Source: Paludibacter jiangxiensis (lineage in GTDB: Bacteria; Bacteroidota; Bacteroidia; Bacteroidales; Paludibacteraceae). Taken from it: a stretch of DNA of 36,511 nucleotides. The notes below the pieces were generated by a model that worked only from the letters and a program-made list of their open reading frames with translations, was not told the origin of the DNA and ran no database searches. Shown here in pieces: positions 7,109-15,130 of the stretch. Position 1 is the first letter of the stretch, and every line of letters begins with the position of its first letter. The DNA lies in contig CAMBSB010000035.1 in the NCBI GenBank assembly GCA_945870155.1, positions 1 through 36,511 on the forward strand. The letters run 5' to 3'. The position numbers were made by a program, and so were the translations under genes.

Positions 7109-9262
7109 ATGAATAATTCCTCTTCTTCACCTATCTGGATTTGGTATCCGGGCGATTACGAAATTTGGTTAGGAAATCAAATGAACAACCGCCGTACCGA
7201 ACGTGGAGCGTTTTTCCCCCATTTCTGGAAAATGGACAGCCATTATGTGTTGGTGGAATTCAGTAAAAAAATAGATTTAGCAGTTGCCGAAGAAATAGAA
7301 ATTGCCGTTGAAGGAACATTCAATATTAAGTTGGACGGAAAACTTCAATTTGGTATGCCTAAAAAATTTTTGCTGCCAGCCGGAAAGTATAATTTAAGTA
7401 TCAAAGTATGGAATCAGGCAACTCCACCAACCATTTTTATCAATGGAAAAACAGTAAAATCGGACAACAGTTGGAAAGTAACTTACGAAGATAAAGAATG
7501 GATAGACGAAAGCGGAAAAGCCAGCGATACTTCGGCTACTATCTATATGGATGCTGGGGGTTGGGTCGATTTTGATGCAGCCGACAAACTTCCTTCGCTA
7601 TACAAACTGGCTACCGAAGAGCGCAAAGCCGTGGCAGTAAGCTATGCTCAGGGCGGTCGATTAATTGATTTTGGGAAGGAAACCTTCGGGTTTCTGCGCT
7701 TTTCTGCGCTATCGGGCAAAGGAAAAATCAATATCTATTACGGCGAAAGCAAAGAAGAAGCTTTGGATACTGAATTTTGCGAAACACTCGACCAACTCAT
7801 TGTTGATGGCAACAAAGTAACCGACGAGGCATTGGCAATTACTTGCTTCATTGAAGAAATTTACACTTTGGCTAACAGCAAAGCATTTCGCTATGTGTAT
7901 ATAACCAAAGATGATGGCGTGGACTTCAAAGAACTGAGCATGATGTATGAGTTCAAACCCGAAGTGCAGCGAGGTTCGTTCAAATGTAATGATGAGGAAG
8001 TGAACCAAATATGGAACGTTGGAGCTTATACCATGCAACTCACCACCCGTGAATGCTTTATCGACGGAATTAAACGCGACCGCTGGATATGGAGTGGCGA
8101 TGCTTATCAGAGCTACCTGATGAATTATTACCTGAGCTTCGATTCGCAGACCGTGAAAAATACCACCTGGGCATTGCGTGGAAAAGATCCGGTGACCAGT
8201 CATACCAATACTATTCTGGATTACACCTTTTTTTGGTTCCTTGGCATTTACGATTACTATATGTACACCGGCGACCGGCATTTCATTTCGCAGGTGTATC
8301 CGCGTATGCAAACCCTGATGGATTATGTGCTCGGACGAACCAATGTTAACGGCATGGTGGAAGGTCAAACCGGCGATTGGGTGTTTGTGGATTGGGCTGA
8401 TGACTTTATGGATAAACACGGAGAGCTGTCTTTTGAGCAGGTATTGTTTGCCAAAAGTCTGGAAACCATGGCGCTGTGTGCCGATTTGGTAAAGAATAAC
8501 ACCGACAAAGTGAAGTATGCTGGATTGGCATTGGCTTTGCGCGATAAACTCATTCCGGCATTCTGGAATGAAACAAGACAAGCATTGGTTCATAATCGCC
8601 TCAACGGAATTCAGCAGGAACAGATTACGCGCTATGCCAATATGTTTGCCTCGTTCTTCAATTATCTGACTCCCGAACAACAGCAACAAATTAAAGTTTC
8701 AGTACTTTTGAATGATTCCGTTATGAAAATAAGTACACCATACATGCGTTTCTACGAACTGGAAGCCCTGTGTACATTGGGCGAACAAAAGGAAGTAATG
8801 AAAGAAATGAAAGCCTATTGGGGCGGCATGATACGCGAAGGAGCAACTTCGTTCTGGGAAAAATACAACCCAACCGACAAAGGCACGCAGCATTTAGCCA
8901 TGTATGGTCGCCCTTATGGCAAAAGCCTTTGCCATGCCTGGGGAGCCAGTCCGATTTATTTGTTGGGAAAATACTACCTTGGCATTCAACCCGTAAAAGC
9001 AGGTTACTCAGAATTTTCTATTACTCCAACACTTGGTGGACTGAAATGGATGGAAGGAACAGTTCCAACTCCTAATGGGGAAATCAAACTCTACATGAAC
9101 GAAAATACCATCAAAGTTACAGCCACCGAAGGTAAAGGTTATCTGACTTTCACCAGCAAATCAAAACCAAACGCTTCCAAAGGTATAATTGAGAAAATGG
9201 ATGATAATAAATATCGGTTAATGATTGATGAAAAAGAGGAAGTGGTGGTGAATTACAAATAA
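7109..9262 (+). CDS. Cytoplasmic alpha-L-rhamnosidase-like glycosidase, GH78 type
   Basis: This 717-residue protein has N-terminal beta-sandwich regions (about 1-290), an (alpha/alpha)6 barrel (about 300-630) and a C-terminal beta domain with SEFSITPTLGGLKWMEGTVP, the usual GH78 order. It lacks a signal peptide (MNNSSSSPIWIW), so it should act on imported oligosaccharides. The active-site segment reads DGIKRDRWIWSGD (Asp319, Asp324, Asp331); in characterised enzymes such as Bacillus RhaB the residue matching Asp324 is the general acid Glu. The late Glu of the family is probably Glu584 in TSFWEKYNP. The Asp variant is, to my knowledge, common in some GH78 subgroups, so activity is not excluded. 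It probably forms an operon with the methyltransferase-like gene 14 bases downstream. Confidence 0.82.
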   Translation: MNNSSSSPIWIWYPGDYEIWLGNQMNNRRTERGAFFPHFWKMDSHYVLVEFSKKIDLAVAEEIEIAVEGTFNIKLDGKLQFGMPKKFLLPAGKYNLSIKVWNQATPPTIFINGKTVKSDNSWKVTYEDKEWIDESGKASDTSATIYMDAGGWVDFDAADKLPSLYKLATEERKAVAVSYAQGGRLIDFGKETFGFLRFSALSGKGKINIYYGESKEEALDTEFCETLDQLIVDGNKVTDEALAITCFIEEIYTLANSKAFRYVYITKDDGVDFKELSMMYEFKPEVQRGSFKCNDEEVNQIWNVGAYTMQLTTRECFIDGIKRDRWIWSGDAYQSYLMNYYLSFDSQTVKNTTWALRGKDPVTSHTNTILDYTFFWFLGIYDYYMYTGDRHFISQVYPRMQTLMDYVLGRTNVNGMVEGQTGDWVFVDWADDFMDKHGELSFEQVLFAKSLETMALCADLVKNNTDKVKYAGLALALRDKLIPAFWNETRQALVHNRLNGIQQEQITRYANMFASFFNYLTPEQQQQIKVSVLLNDSVMKISTPYMRFYELEALCTLGEQKEVMKEMKAYWGGMIREGATSFWEKYNPTDKGTQHLAMYGRPYGKSLCHAWGASPIYLLGKYYLGIQPVKAGYSEFSITPTLGGLKWMEGTVPTPNGEIKLYMNENTIKVTATEGKGYLTFTSKSKPNASKGIIEKMDDNKYRLMIDEKEEVVVNYK

Positions 9263-9276
9263 AGATCAAAATAAAA

Positions 9277-10347
9277 ATGACATTTAATCCCTTACTTGGC
9301 AATTCAATTTTGCCCGTAGATATAGTTTTGTTGCCTGAATGGTGGCACAAAAACGAAGGAATCTCCTTTGACAAAGACTTTTTTTGTCATCCATTGAAGC
9401 GGGTGGAGGTAGAGCAACAAAAAGAAAAAGTGCTTTATGAACGCTGGGGAAGATATGGTTTAGGACAACACCGAAACGAAGATCGTCCTGAAATTGGCGC
9501 TGTGCATTTGGCTGCCGGTTTTTTGCTTTCTGAAATGCTGGGTTGTGAAGTGAATTACTCCGAAGGTCATCCGCCACAGGTATTGGCAGCGCACAAAGAA
9601 TTGGAAAACGTAAGCGTGGAAGAAGCATTCAATTCCGATGCTTTTAAAAATGTACTCAAACTAAGTGAAGCATTAAAGTCGAAATACGGACATGTCACCG
9701 GCGATATCAACTGGGGTGGTGTTTTGAATATTGCCATGGATTTGCGGGGTGAAAGTATTTTTACGGACATGATGATGACTCCCGATGACGTTAAAGTATA
9801 TTTTGATTCTATAGCTGCTGTGATTCAGAAATTTACACACTTTTTACAAACCGAAACAGGCTCAACATCCGTGTCGGTAAATCGAGTTATTAGTCATCTC
9901 AAAAAACCTGTGTTATTGCATTCGCAATGTTCGCACACCATGATTTCGGCTGAAGATTACGAGGAATTTTTATTGCCCTACGATATTGCCTGGAGTAGTT
10001 ATCGACCTTACGGAATTCACTATTGCGGACCCGATCCGCATCGCATGGCTGCCAGTTTCGCCAAAGTTCCGCAACTCGATTTTCTGGATGTGGGCTGGGG
10101 TGGTGATGTGAAAATATTGCGTCAACATTTGCCTGATACATTTCTGAATATTAGACTTAGTCCGGTAGAATTGGCTAAACAAACCAAAGAAGAAATTCAA
10201 CAGACCATAATTTCGTTGGTGAAAGATTCGGCAAATCCTTATCTGACAGGTGTTTGCTGTATTAATATTGATGATTCGGTAAGCGATGATAAAATTGATA
10301 CGATTTTTGAAACGGTGGAGGAATTAAGAAGAACCCCTAACCCCTGA
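9277..10347 (+). CDS. UroD/MtaA-fold protein with zinc methyltransferase site (first of two)
   Basis: The 356-residue product has the TIM-barrel uroporphyrinogen decarboxylase/methylcobamide:thiol methyltransferase fold. IHYCG provides His248-x-Cys250 and GVCCIN provides Cys327/328; His-x-Cys plus a Cys about 77 residues later is the zinc site known from MtaA/MtbA-type methyltransferases and is not part of true heme-pathway decarboxylases. Other family-like segments are TGDINWGGVLNIAMDLRGE and DVGWGGDVKILRQHLP. It starts 14 bases after the rhamnosidase and precedes a second, divergent member, so it belongs to sugar metabolism here rather than heme synthesis. A methyl-transfer role is inference; no corrinoid protein lies in the window. 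The final residues RRTPNP come from a palindromic repeat, so the original C-terminus has probably been altered. Confidence 0.75.
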   Translation: MTFNPLLGNSILPVDIVLLPEWWHKNEGISFDKDFFCHPLKRVEVEQQKEKVLYERWGRYGLGQHRNEDRPEIGAVHLAAGFLLSEMLGCEVNYSEGHPPQVLAAHKELENVSVEEAFNSDAFKNVLKLSEALKSKYGHVTGDINWGGVLNIAMDLRGESIFTDMMMTPDDVKVYFDSIAAVIQKFTHFLQTETGSTSVSVNRVISHLKKPVLLHSQCSHTMISAEDYEEFLLPYDIAWSSYRPYGIHYCGPDPHRMAASFAKVPQLDFLDVGWGGDVKILRQHLPDTFLNIRLSPVELAKQTKEEIQQTIISLVKDSANPYLTGVCCINIDDSVSDDKIDTIFETVEELRRTPNP

Positions 10348-10357
10348 AGGGGAATTA
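10332..10357. repeat. Palindromic repeat overlapping a gene end
   Basis: AACCCCTAACCCCTGAAGGG plus GAATTA matches the boundary palindrome family. It encodes the last residues (TPNP) and the TGA stop of the upstream methyltransferase-like gene. Confidence 0.75.
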
Positions 10358-10415
10358 AGGATATATTAAGTTCAATTTTAATACATTGCCATTTGAAATA
10401 TAACAAAAGATGAAA

Positions 10416-10497
10416 TGAACCACAAAAGAATACAGTAGTCAAAAAAAGAATTAATTTTCAATATTGAAAATTCCCTTTTGTGTTCTTTTGTGGTTCA
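10416..10497. repeat. Nested palindromes between the two UroD-like genes
   Basis: A perfect 15-bp inverted repeat (TGAACCACAAAAGAA at 10416-10430 with TTCTTTTGTGGTTCA at 10483-10497) encloses a perfect 20-bp palindrome, AATTTTCAATATTGAAAATT (10453-10472). It fills much of the 238-base gap 10348-10585. It may act as a terminator or processing hairpin, or be a small mobile palindrome. Confidence 0.75.
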
Positions 10498-10585
10498 ATA
10501 TTTTTTTTATGGTAAAGTCAATTATCTAAAATAATTCAATATAATATTTTATAATCTTCTCTAATGGGGAAGTCTGGAGTGGCTT

Positions 10586-11713
10586 ATGGCAAAACAATTC
10601 GACAATAAACTTGCTGATTCACAGGCAACACAGGTGCTGCCTGTTAAACCTGAGAATTTTGATTTCGATAAATACGAGGCTTATGCTGCGGGACTAAATA
10701 AAACCTGTGCTGATTTTTGGCAGCAGAAATCAGGTGTGGTAGTCTATCGGCGTATACGGGTGGCTGAATGTTTTTCGTATGGTTGCAGGGATATGAAACA
10801 TTCGCTGGAACTTCAACTGGGAGCATTACAAAAAAGTATGCTTTTTAAAGCTGATGTTCCCAACTTTTTAGAACCGTGGTACGGCATTGGCACCATTGCA
10901 AGCGCTTACGGTGGCAATTATGTCTGGCACGATGGTCAGGCACCCGCGCTGCAAACCCGTTTCAATTCTATCGACGAAATATTGGCTTACGAACCGCTGG
11001 AAGTGGCAAAAACCAATATTGGCCGTCATACGCTCGATATGATTGCATATTTTATGGAGAAAACCAAAGGTCGTGTTCCCATTTCGCTCACCGACACTCA
11101 ATCGCCACTCAATATGATTGGGCATTTGTATCCACTCGATCAGTTTTTTATGGATACCATGATGGAACCTGACAAAGTTATGGAACTTTTTAATAGACTT
11201 GCCAATTTATCAATACAGTTTAATCAAGAACAAACGAAGCTTATTGGTTCTGCATTGGCTTCGCCCGGACATGGATTTGCATCATCTACTCAATGGACAG
11301 GGTTGGGAATGAGCGACGATAATGCCATTATGATTGCCCCTGAACAATACCTCGAAATGGCTGCACCTTCGGTGGAAAAAATTTGTAAACCGCTTGGTGG
11401 ACCTGTTTTCCATTCCTGTGGCGATTGGGGAAATTGGGTGGAAGCAGTGTTGAAAATGAAAGGATTGAAAATGGCTGATGGAGCATTTTCACCTCAAACC
11501 GACCCGGGAGCAAATACCAACTTAGAAGCATTTAATAGTTTTGCAAATACGGGTGTAGTACTCAATACCCGCATTGTGGGTGACTTAGAAACCATCAGTG
11601 AGCAACTCAAAAGACTTTGGGTGCCGGGCATGAAAATGGTGGTAGTCACGTATTGCGAAACGCCCGAAGAACAGGAAGAAGCATACCATTTAATCCACGA
11701 AATATGTCAGTAA
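10586..11713 (+). CDS. UroD/MtaA-fold protein with zinc methyltransferase site (second of two)
   Basis: The 375-residue protein is a second member of the UroD/methylcobamide methyltransferase fold but clearly diverged from its upstream neighbour. FHSCGDW supplies His276-x-Cys278 and TYCETPEEQ supplies Cys357, again the His-x-Cys...Cys zinc arrangement with about 79 residues of spacing. LTDTQSPLNMIGHLY and the FFMDTMMEPDKVMELFNRL segment are typical of the family. No signal peptide. Its last codons overlap the ATG of the following hexuronate-type transporter by ten bases, implying coupled translation. Paired members could act as donor-side and acceptor-side methyltransferases, as in methylotrophic and O-demethylase systems, but the substrate is unknown. 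Ordinary heme synthesis is unlikely from context and from the zinc motif. Confidence 0.75.
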   Translation: MAKQFDNKLADSQATQVLPVKPENFDFDKYEAYAAGLNKTCADFWQQKSGVVVYRRIRVAECFSYGCRDMKHSLELQLGALQKSMLFKADVPNFLEPWYGIGTIASAYGGNYVWHDGQAPALQTRFNSIDEILAYEPLEVAKTNIGRHTLDMIAYFMEKTKGRVPISLTDTQSPLNMIGHLYPLDQFFMDTMMEPDKVMELFNRLANLSIQFNQEQTKLIGSALASPGHGFASSTQWTGLGMSDDNAIMIAPEQYLEMAAPSVEKICKPLGGPVFHSCGDWGNWVEAVLKMKGLKMADGAFSPQTDPGANTNLEAFNSFANTGVVLNTRIVGDLETISEQLKRLWVPGMKMVVVTYCETPEEQEEAYHLIHEICQ

Positions 11714-12957
11714 AAATTGGGAATTACCGTTGGCGCATTGTGTTGTTACTGTTTTTTGTGACCACTATCAATTATATCGACCGTCAGGTTTTGGGTATTT
11801 TGGCTCCACAACTTCAGGTGCAGTTTGGTTGGTCCGAAGCCGATTATGGTTTTATTATCATGGCTTTTCAAGCTGCTTATGCCATAGGATTAATTTCAAT
11901 GGGTGCATTACTCGATAAAATTGGCACACGATTGGGATTTATTATCTCGGTGGCTTTACTTAGTGTTGCCGGAATGTTTCATGCGGCATTTAGCAGTGTG
12001 GTGGCTTTTGCTATAGCCCGATTCGGACTGGGTATCGGCGCATCTGCCAATTTCCCTGCAGCCATCAAAACTGTGGCTGAATGGTTTCCTAAAAAGGAAA
12101 GAGCCATTGCCACAGGACTTCTGAACACAGGTTCGAATCTTGGTGCCATACTTACACCGCTTATTGTTCCCATTATTGCTCTGAAATGGGGCTGGCAGTG
12201 GGCATTTATTTCGGCAGGTGCATTGGGTTTTGTGTGGTTGTTTTTTTGGATAATAACTTACCGCAAACCGGAGGAAAACAAAAAACTCAGCGCCGTAGAA
12301 CTCGATTATATTTTGCAGGATGAAAAAGAACCGGAAACACAAAAACTTCCTTGGAAATCAATTATTTCATACAAACAAACCTGGGGAATCTGTTTGTCAC
12401 GTTTTCTGACTGATCCCATCTGGTGGTTTTTCCTGTATTGGTTACCTAAATACCTCAATTCCAATTATCAAATAGACCTAACAAAAATTGGTTTGCCGCT
12501 TATTGTTATTTATGTAGTGTCAATGGGCGGTTCTATTTTCGGTGGTTGGTTTTCATCTTACCTGATTAAGCGTGGTAAAAATCCATTGGCGGCACGTAAA
12601 CTTACCATCTTTTTAATGGCAATATTGGTTGTGCCTATCTTTTTTACTTCATTCACTTCCAATATGTGGTTGGCCGTAGCGCTAATTTCGATGGCAACTT
12701 TTGCGCATCAAGGTTACGCTGCCAATATCTTCACCATTGTATCGGATATTTATCCAAAAAATGCTGTTGGTTCTGTTACCGGACTTGCGGGATTTTCAGG
12801 AGCAATTGGCGGTGTGTTATTTTCTGGAGCCGTAGGCTTGATTCTGCAAATTACAGGCAGTTATTATGTGGTTTTTGCCATTGCCAGTTTGGCTTATTTG
12901 CTTTGTTGGTTGTCGCTATATTTGTTCGTGCCGAATAATCAGAAAATTGAGATGTAA
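11704..12957 (+). CDS. MFS transporter, hexuronate (ExuT/ACS) type
   Basis: Starting at the ATG at 11704 gives MSVKIGNYRWRIVLLLFF and 417 residues; the longer frame from 11617 lies inside the upstream gene. TTINYIDRQVLGILAPQLQ and the following GLISMGALLDKIGTRLGF are characteristic of the anion:cation symporter family that includes ExuT and GudP, and ASANFPAAIKTVAEWFPKKERA is its conserved middle motif. About twelve membrane segments are present. The family imports galacturonate, glucuronate, other sugar acids and some organic acids with protons. Next to pectin-type enzymes a hexuronate or acidic sugar is likely. The gene overlaps the preceding methyltransferase-like gene by ten bases, and it ends only five bases from the oppositely oriented ribB. 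Confidence 0.85.
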   Translation: MSVKIGNYRWRIVLLLFFVTTINYIDRQVLGILAPQLQVQFGWSEADYGFIIMAFQAAYAIGLISMGALLDKIGTRLGFIISVALLSVAGMFHAAFSSVVAFAIARFGLGIGASANFPAAIKTVAEWFPKKERAIATGLLNTGSNLGAILTPLIVPIIALKWGWQWAFISAGALGFVWLFFWIITYRKPEENKKLSAVELDYILQDEKEPETQKLPWKSIISYKQTWGICLSRFLTDPIWWFFLYWLPKYLNSNYQIDLTKIGLPLIVIYVVSMGGSIFGGWFSSYLIKRGKNPLAARKLTIFLMAILVVPIFFTSFTSNMWLAVALISMATFAHQGYAANIFTIVSDIYPKNAVGSVTGLAGFSGAIGGVLFSGAVGLILQITGSYYVVFAIASLAYLLCWLSLYLFVPNNQKIEM

Positions 12958-12962
12958 ATAGT

Positions 12963-13586
12963 TTATTTTGAAATTCTTCTTTTATATTCAGCCAGTTGGG
13001 TGATGGAAATCAATTTCACATTGTGCTCTTGGGCAACAAGAACCAAATCATTCAACCGAGCCATTGAACCATCATCGTTCATAACTTCGACTAGTACGCC
13101 ACAAGGATTGAGGCCAGCCATTGAAGGTAAGTCGACAGATGCCTCGGTATGACCCAAACGAGCTAAAACTCCTTGTGGATGGGCAATGAGAGGGAAAATA
13201 TGTCCGGGGCGACCTAGGTCTTCGGGTTTTGTGTCTTTATCGACCAAAGCTATTACAGTTTTGGCTCTATCAGCAGCAGAAATTCCTGTGGTACAACCAT
13301 TTCCCAATAAATCCACCGAGACAGTAAAAGCTGTTGACATGGTTGCTGTATTATCTTCAACCATCCGTTGAAGTTTAAGTTCCTGAGCTCGTTCCTCAGT
13401 AATGGCTACGCAAATTAATCCACGACCAAACTTAGCCATAAAATTAATAATCTCAGGTGTAATTAAATCGGCTGCTGCTATAAAATCACCTTCATTCTCG
13501 CGGGCAACATCATCAAAAACCAATACTACTTTACCGTCACGGATATCTTCAATAGCTTCTTCTACCGAATTAAATTTTTCAGACAT
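12963..13586 (-). CDS. ribB: 3,4-dihydroxy-2-butanone-4-phosphate synthase
   Basis: The 207-residue protein is a stand-alone RibB: DDVARENEGDFIAAAD is the acidic metal-binding loop, GRGLICVAIT and GNGCTTGISAADRAKT follow, and RPGHIFPLIAHPQGVLARLGHTEASVD is the conserved core with the catalytic His/Glu region. The enzyme converts ribulose-5-phosphate to 3,4-dihydroxy-2-butanone-4-phosphate and formate for riboflavin synthesis. No GTP cyclohydrolase II domain is attached, unlike the fused RibBA common in bacteria. It lies downstream of a pentose-type catabolic operon on the same strand but appears to have its own promoter (13660-13667) and a palindrome in the short leader. Function is secure; whether it serves riboflavin or links to the sugar pathway is open. 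Confidence 0.93.
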   Translation of the reverse strand: MSEKFNSVEEAIEDIRDGKVVLVFDDVARENEGDFIAAADLITPEIINFMAKFGRGLICVAITEERAQELKLQRMVEDNTATMSTAFTVSVDLLGNGCTTGISAADRAKTVIALVDKDTKPEDLGRPGHIFPLIAHPQGVLARLGHTEASVDLPSMAGLNPCGVLVEVMNDDGSMARLNDLVLVAQEHNVKLISITQLAEYKRRISK

Positions 13587-13607
13587 ATTATTTATTTTAC
13601 AAATTTA

Positions 13608-13645
13608 CAGGTTTTTACAAACAAATAATTGTTTATAAAAACCTG
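13608..13645. repeat. Palindrome in the ribB leader
   Basis: CAGGTTTTTACAAACAA and TTGTTTATAAAAACCTG pair over 17 bases with one mismatch around ATAA. It begins about 15 bases after the ribB -7 box, so it lies in the leader RNA or forms an operator. The leader is about 65 bases, too short for a complete FMN riboswitch. Confidence 0.7.
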
Positions 13646-13659
13646 TTTAAAAAGAGCTG

Positions 13660-13667
13660 CAAAGATA
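13660..13667 (-). promoter_or_regulatory. -7 box of ribB
   Basis: Minus-strand TATCTTTG (followed by C) exactly matches TAnnTTTG and lies in the gap between the isomerase stop and ribB. No TTG is evident at the ideal upstream spacing. Confidence 0.5.
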
Positions 13668-13678
13668 GCAAATAATTT

Positions 13679-15094
13679 TTATTTATGGGAATAAACTTCC
13701 CAGCCTAAATAATTTCCAATGGCTTCTTCCAAAATTTCAGCTACATTTCCTCGAACCATAGCCACATGATGCTCAAATCCGTTTTTGCACATATATTTCA
13801 TCAGGTTCTGAAGATTTGGAATTTCGCAAACAGCAATTCCACCGTCCATGCCATAAGGATCATCAGTCATTGTACCTTCGCCGAGGTAGGTCTTAATTGT
13901 ACCTTTCATGTCGTCGGTCGAAATGCGGAAATAAGTCATATCGCCGGCAGCCACTTTCCCTTTTACCGCTCCGAAAGTATCTTCATCGCCTAAAACCGTT
14001 CCGAGTACATCCAACGTACCGATTTCTATTTCGTTTTGGAAAAATGATTTTGGATAATTGCTGCAATGCGTACAAACTACTTTGTTGCGGTCTTCGGCAA
14101 AGTTATTGTTCCAATCCAGAATTGCCGAAGGAGTTTTAGCTGCCAATGCCAGTGCATACATCGAAATTGTACCTGCCACATCCACTTCACATGCCGACGG
14201 CATCAATTTTTCGCCCATCATACTCATAGTAACACAGGCTGCACAACCATAATTCTTCTCAATAGATTCCCAGCATTGAATGGCCGAAATGACGATGTTA
14301 TTTTCATGTATCCAGTTTTCGACAGCCAGTCCAAAACGCGCTTGTTTGGCTATTTTTCCTTTGTGAACAATGGAACATGAACCATAATTCTGAATGGCTT
14401 CCACTTTTTCGATCACAACGGGGTCGGTTTCGCTGATTTTTTCGGCCGCGGCAATAATTTCCGACATATCAACCGGAACAATGGTTATGTCGCACATTTG
14501 CAGAATTTTCTCGCTGAAACGCATAGTTTGGAAACCAATGGGACGCGTACCGATAGCTCCTACGCGCAGCCCTTTCAAGCCTTTTACTACACGACAAATA
14601 CCTGCAAATTTCAAAATATCAGCAGTAAATTCTTTACTATCAAGACTGTATGTATGATAGGTAGTATCGGTAAATTTTATACCATACTGGTAAAAATTAT
14701 TGCATACCGAAAGCTTCCCACAGAAAGCATCGCGGCGACTTTTTACATCCACTTTGTCATTATCATCGTCAACAGCCTGAACAAGAATAGGCACTTTCAA
14801 TCCTGACATTTTGATGGAATTTACTACGCCCAATTCATCACCAAAATTGGGAAGTACTACGATAACGCCTTCAATAACATCCTGATTTTTACGAAATAAT
14901 TCCGCACATTTTATAGCATCGGCATACCCTTCAATATTGCCGGTAGGTGTTTCTTCTGAGGGTAAAATAATCGTATTAAAACCCATTTTATCCAATTTGT
15001 CGAGCACTTTGATGCGAGCGTCAGTAGCTAATTTTGAGTTGAAAATATTACGTGTAGCAATAATTACTCCGAAAGTTTGTTTTGTTGGTATCAT
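13679..15094 (-). CDS. FucI/AraA-family sugar isomerase, candidate D-apiose isomerase
   Basis: The 471-residue protein belongs to the L-fucose/L-arabinose isomerase superfamily: an N-terminal Rossmann-like domain (TFGVIIATRNIFNS onwards), a middle domain, and the C-terminal region with MPSACEVDVAGTISMYALAL and ILDWNNNFAED, close to the family's CEVDV and DWNN motifs. It has no signal peptide. Such enzymes interconvert aldoses and ketoses using a divalent metal. It is the fourth gene of an operon with a split transketolase and an FGGY kinase. That set matches the non-oxidative D-apiose route, making apiose isomerase the leading candidate. Isomerisation of arabinose, fucose or another pentose is the alternative. 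The family call is firm, the substrate inferred. Confidence 0.7.
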   Translation of the reverse strand: MIPTKQTFGVIIATRNIFNSKLATDARIKVLDKLDKMGFNTIILPSEETPTGNIEGYADAIKCAELFRKNQDVIEGVIVVLPNFGDELGVVNSIKMSGLKVPILVQAVDDDNDKVDVKSRRDAFCGKLSVCNNFYQYGIKFTDTTYHTYSLDSKEFTADILKFAGICRVVKGLKGLRVGAIGTRPIGFQTMRFSEKILQMCDITIVPVDMSEIIAAAEKISETDPVVIEKVEAIQNYGSCSIVHKGKIAKQARFGLAVENWIHENNIVISAIQCWESIEKNYGCAACVTMSMMGEKLMPSACEVDVAGTISMYALALAAKTPSAILDWNNNFAEDRNKVVCTHCSNYPKSFFQNEIEIGTLDVLGTVLGDEDTFGAVKGKVAAGDMTYFRISTDDMKGTIKTYLGEGTMTDDPYGMDGGIAVCEIPNLQNLMKYMCKNGFEHHVAMVRGNVAEILEEAIGNYLGWEVYSHK

Positions 15095-15130
15095 ATTTTT
15101 TGTATTTTTTATGTTCTTGTTTTTAGTCTT

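Noticed and set aside
7709-8689. 326-codon open frame on the minus strand
   Set aside because: It lies wholly inside the GH78 gene, shows no domain or signal, and is a shadow of the codon usage of the real gene.
9277-11713. Annotation of the two UroD-like genes as heme-pathway hemE
   Set aside because: Zinc-type His-x-Cys...Cys motifs, tandem duplication and sugar-operon context all argue against it.
13587-13653. FMN riboswitch before ribB
   Set aside because: The leader is only about 65 bases and shows a single AT-rich palindrome rather than the conserved multi-helix RFN element.
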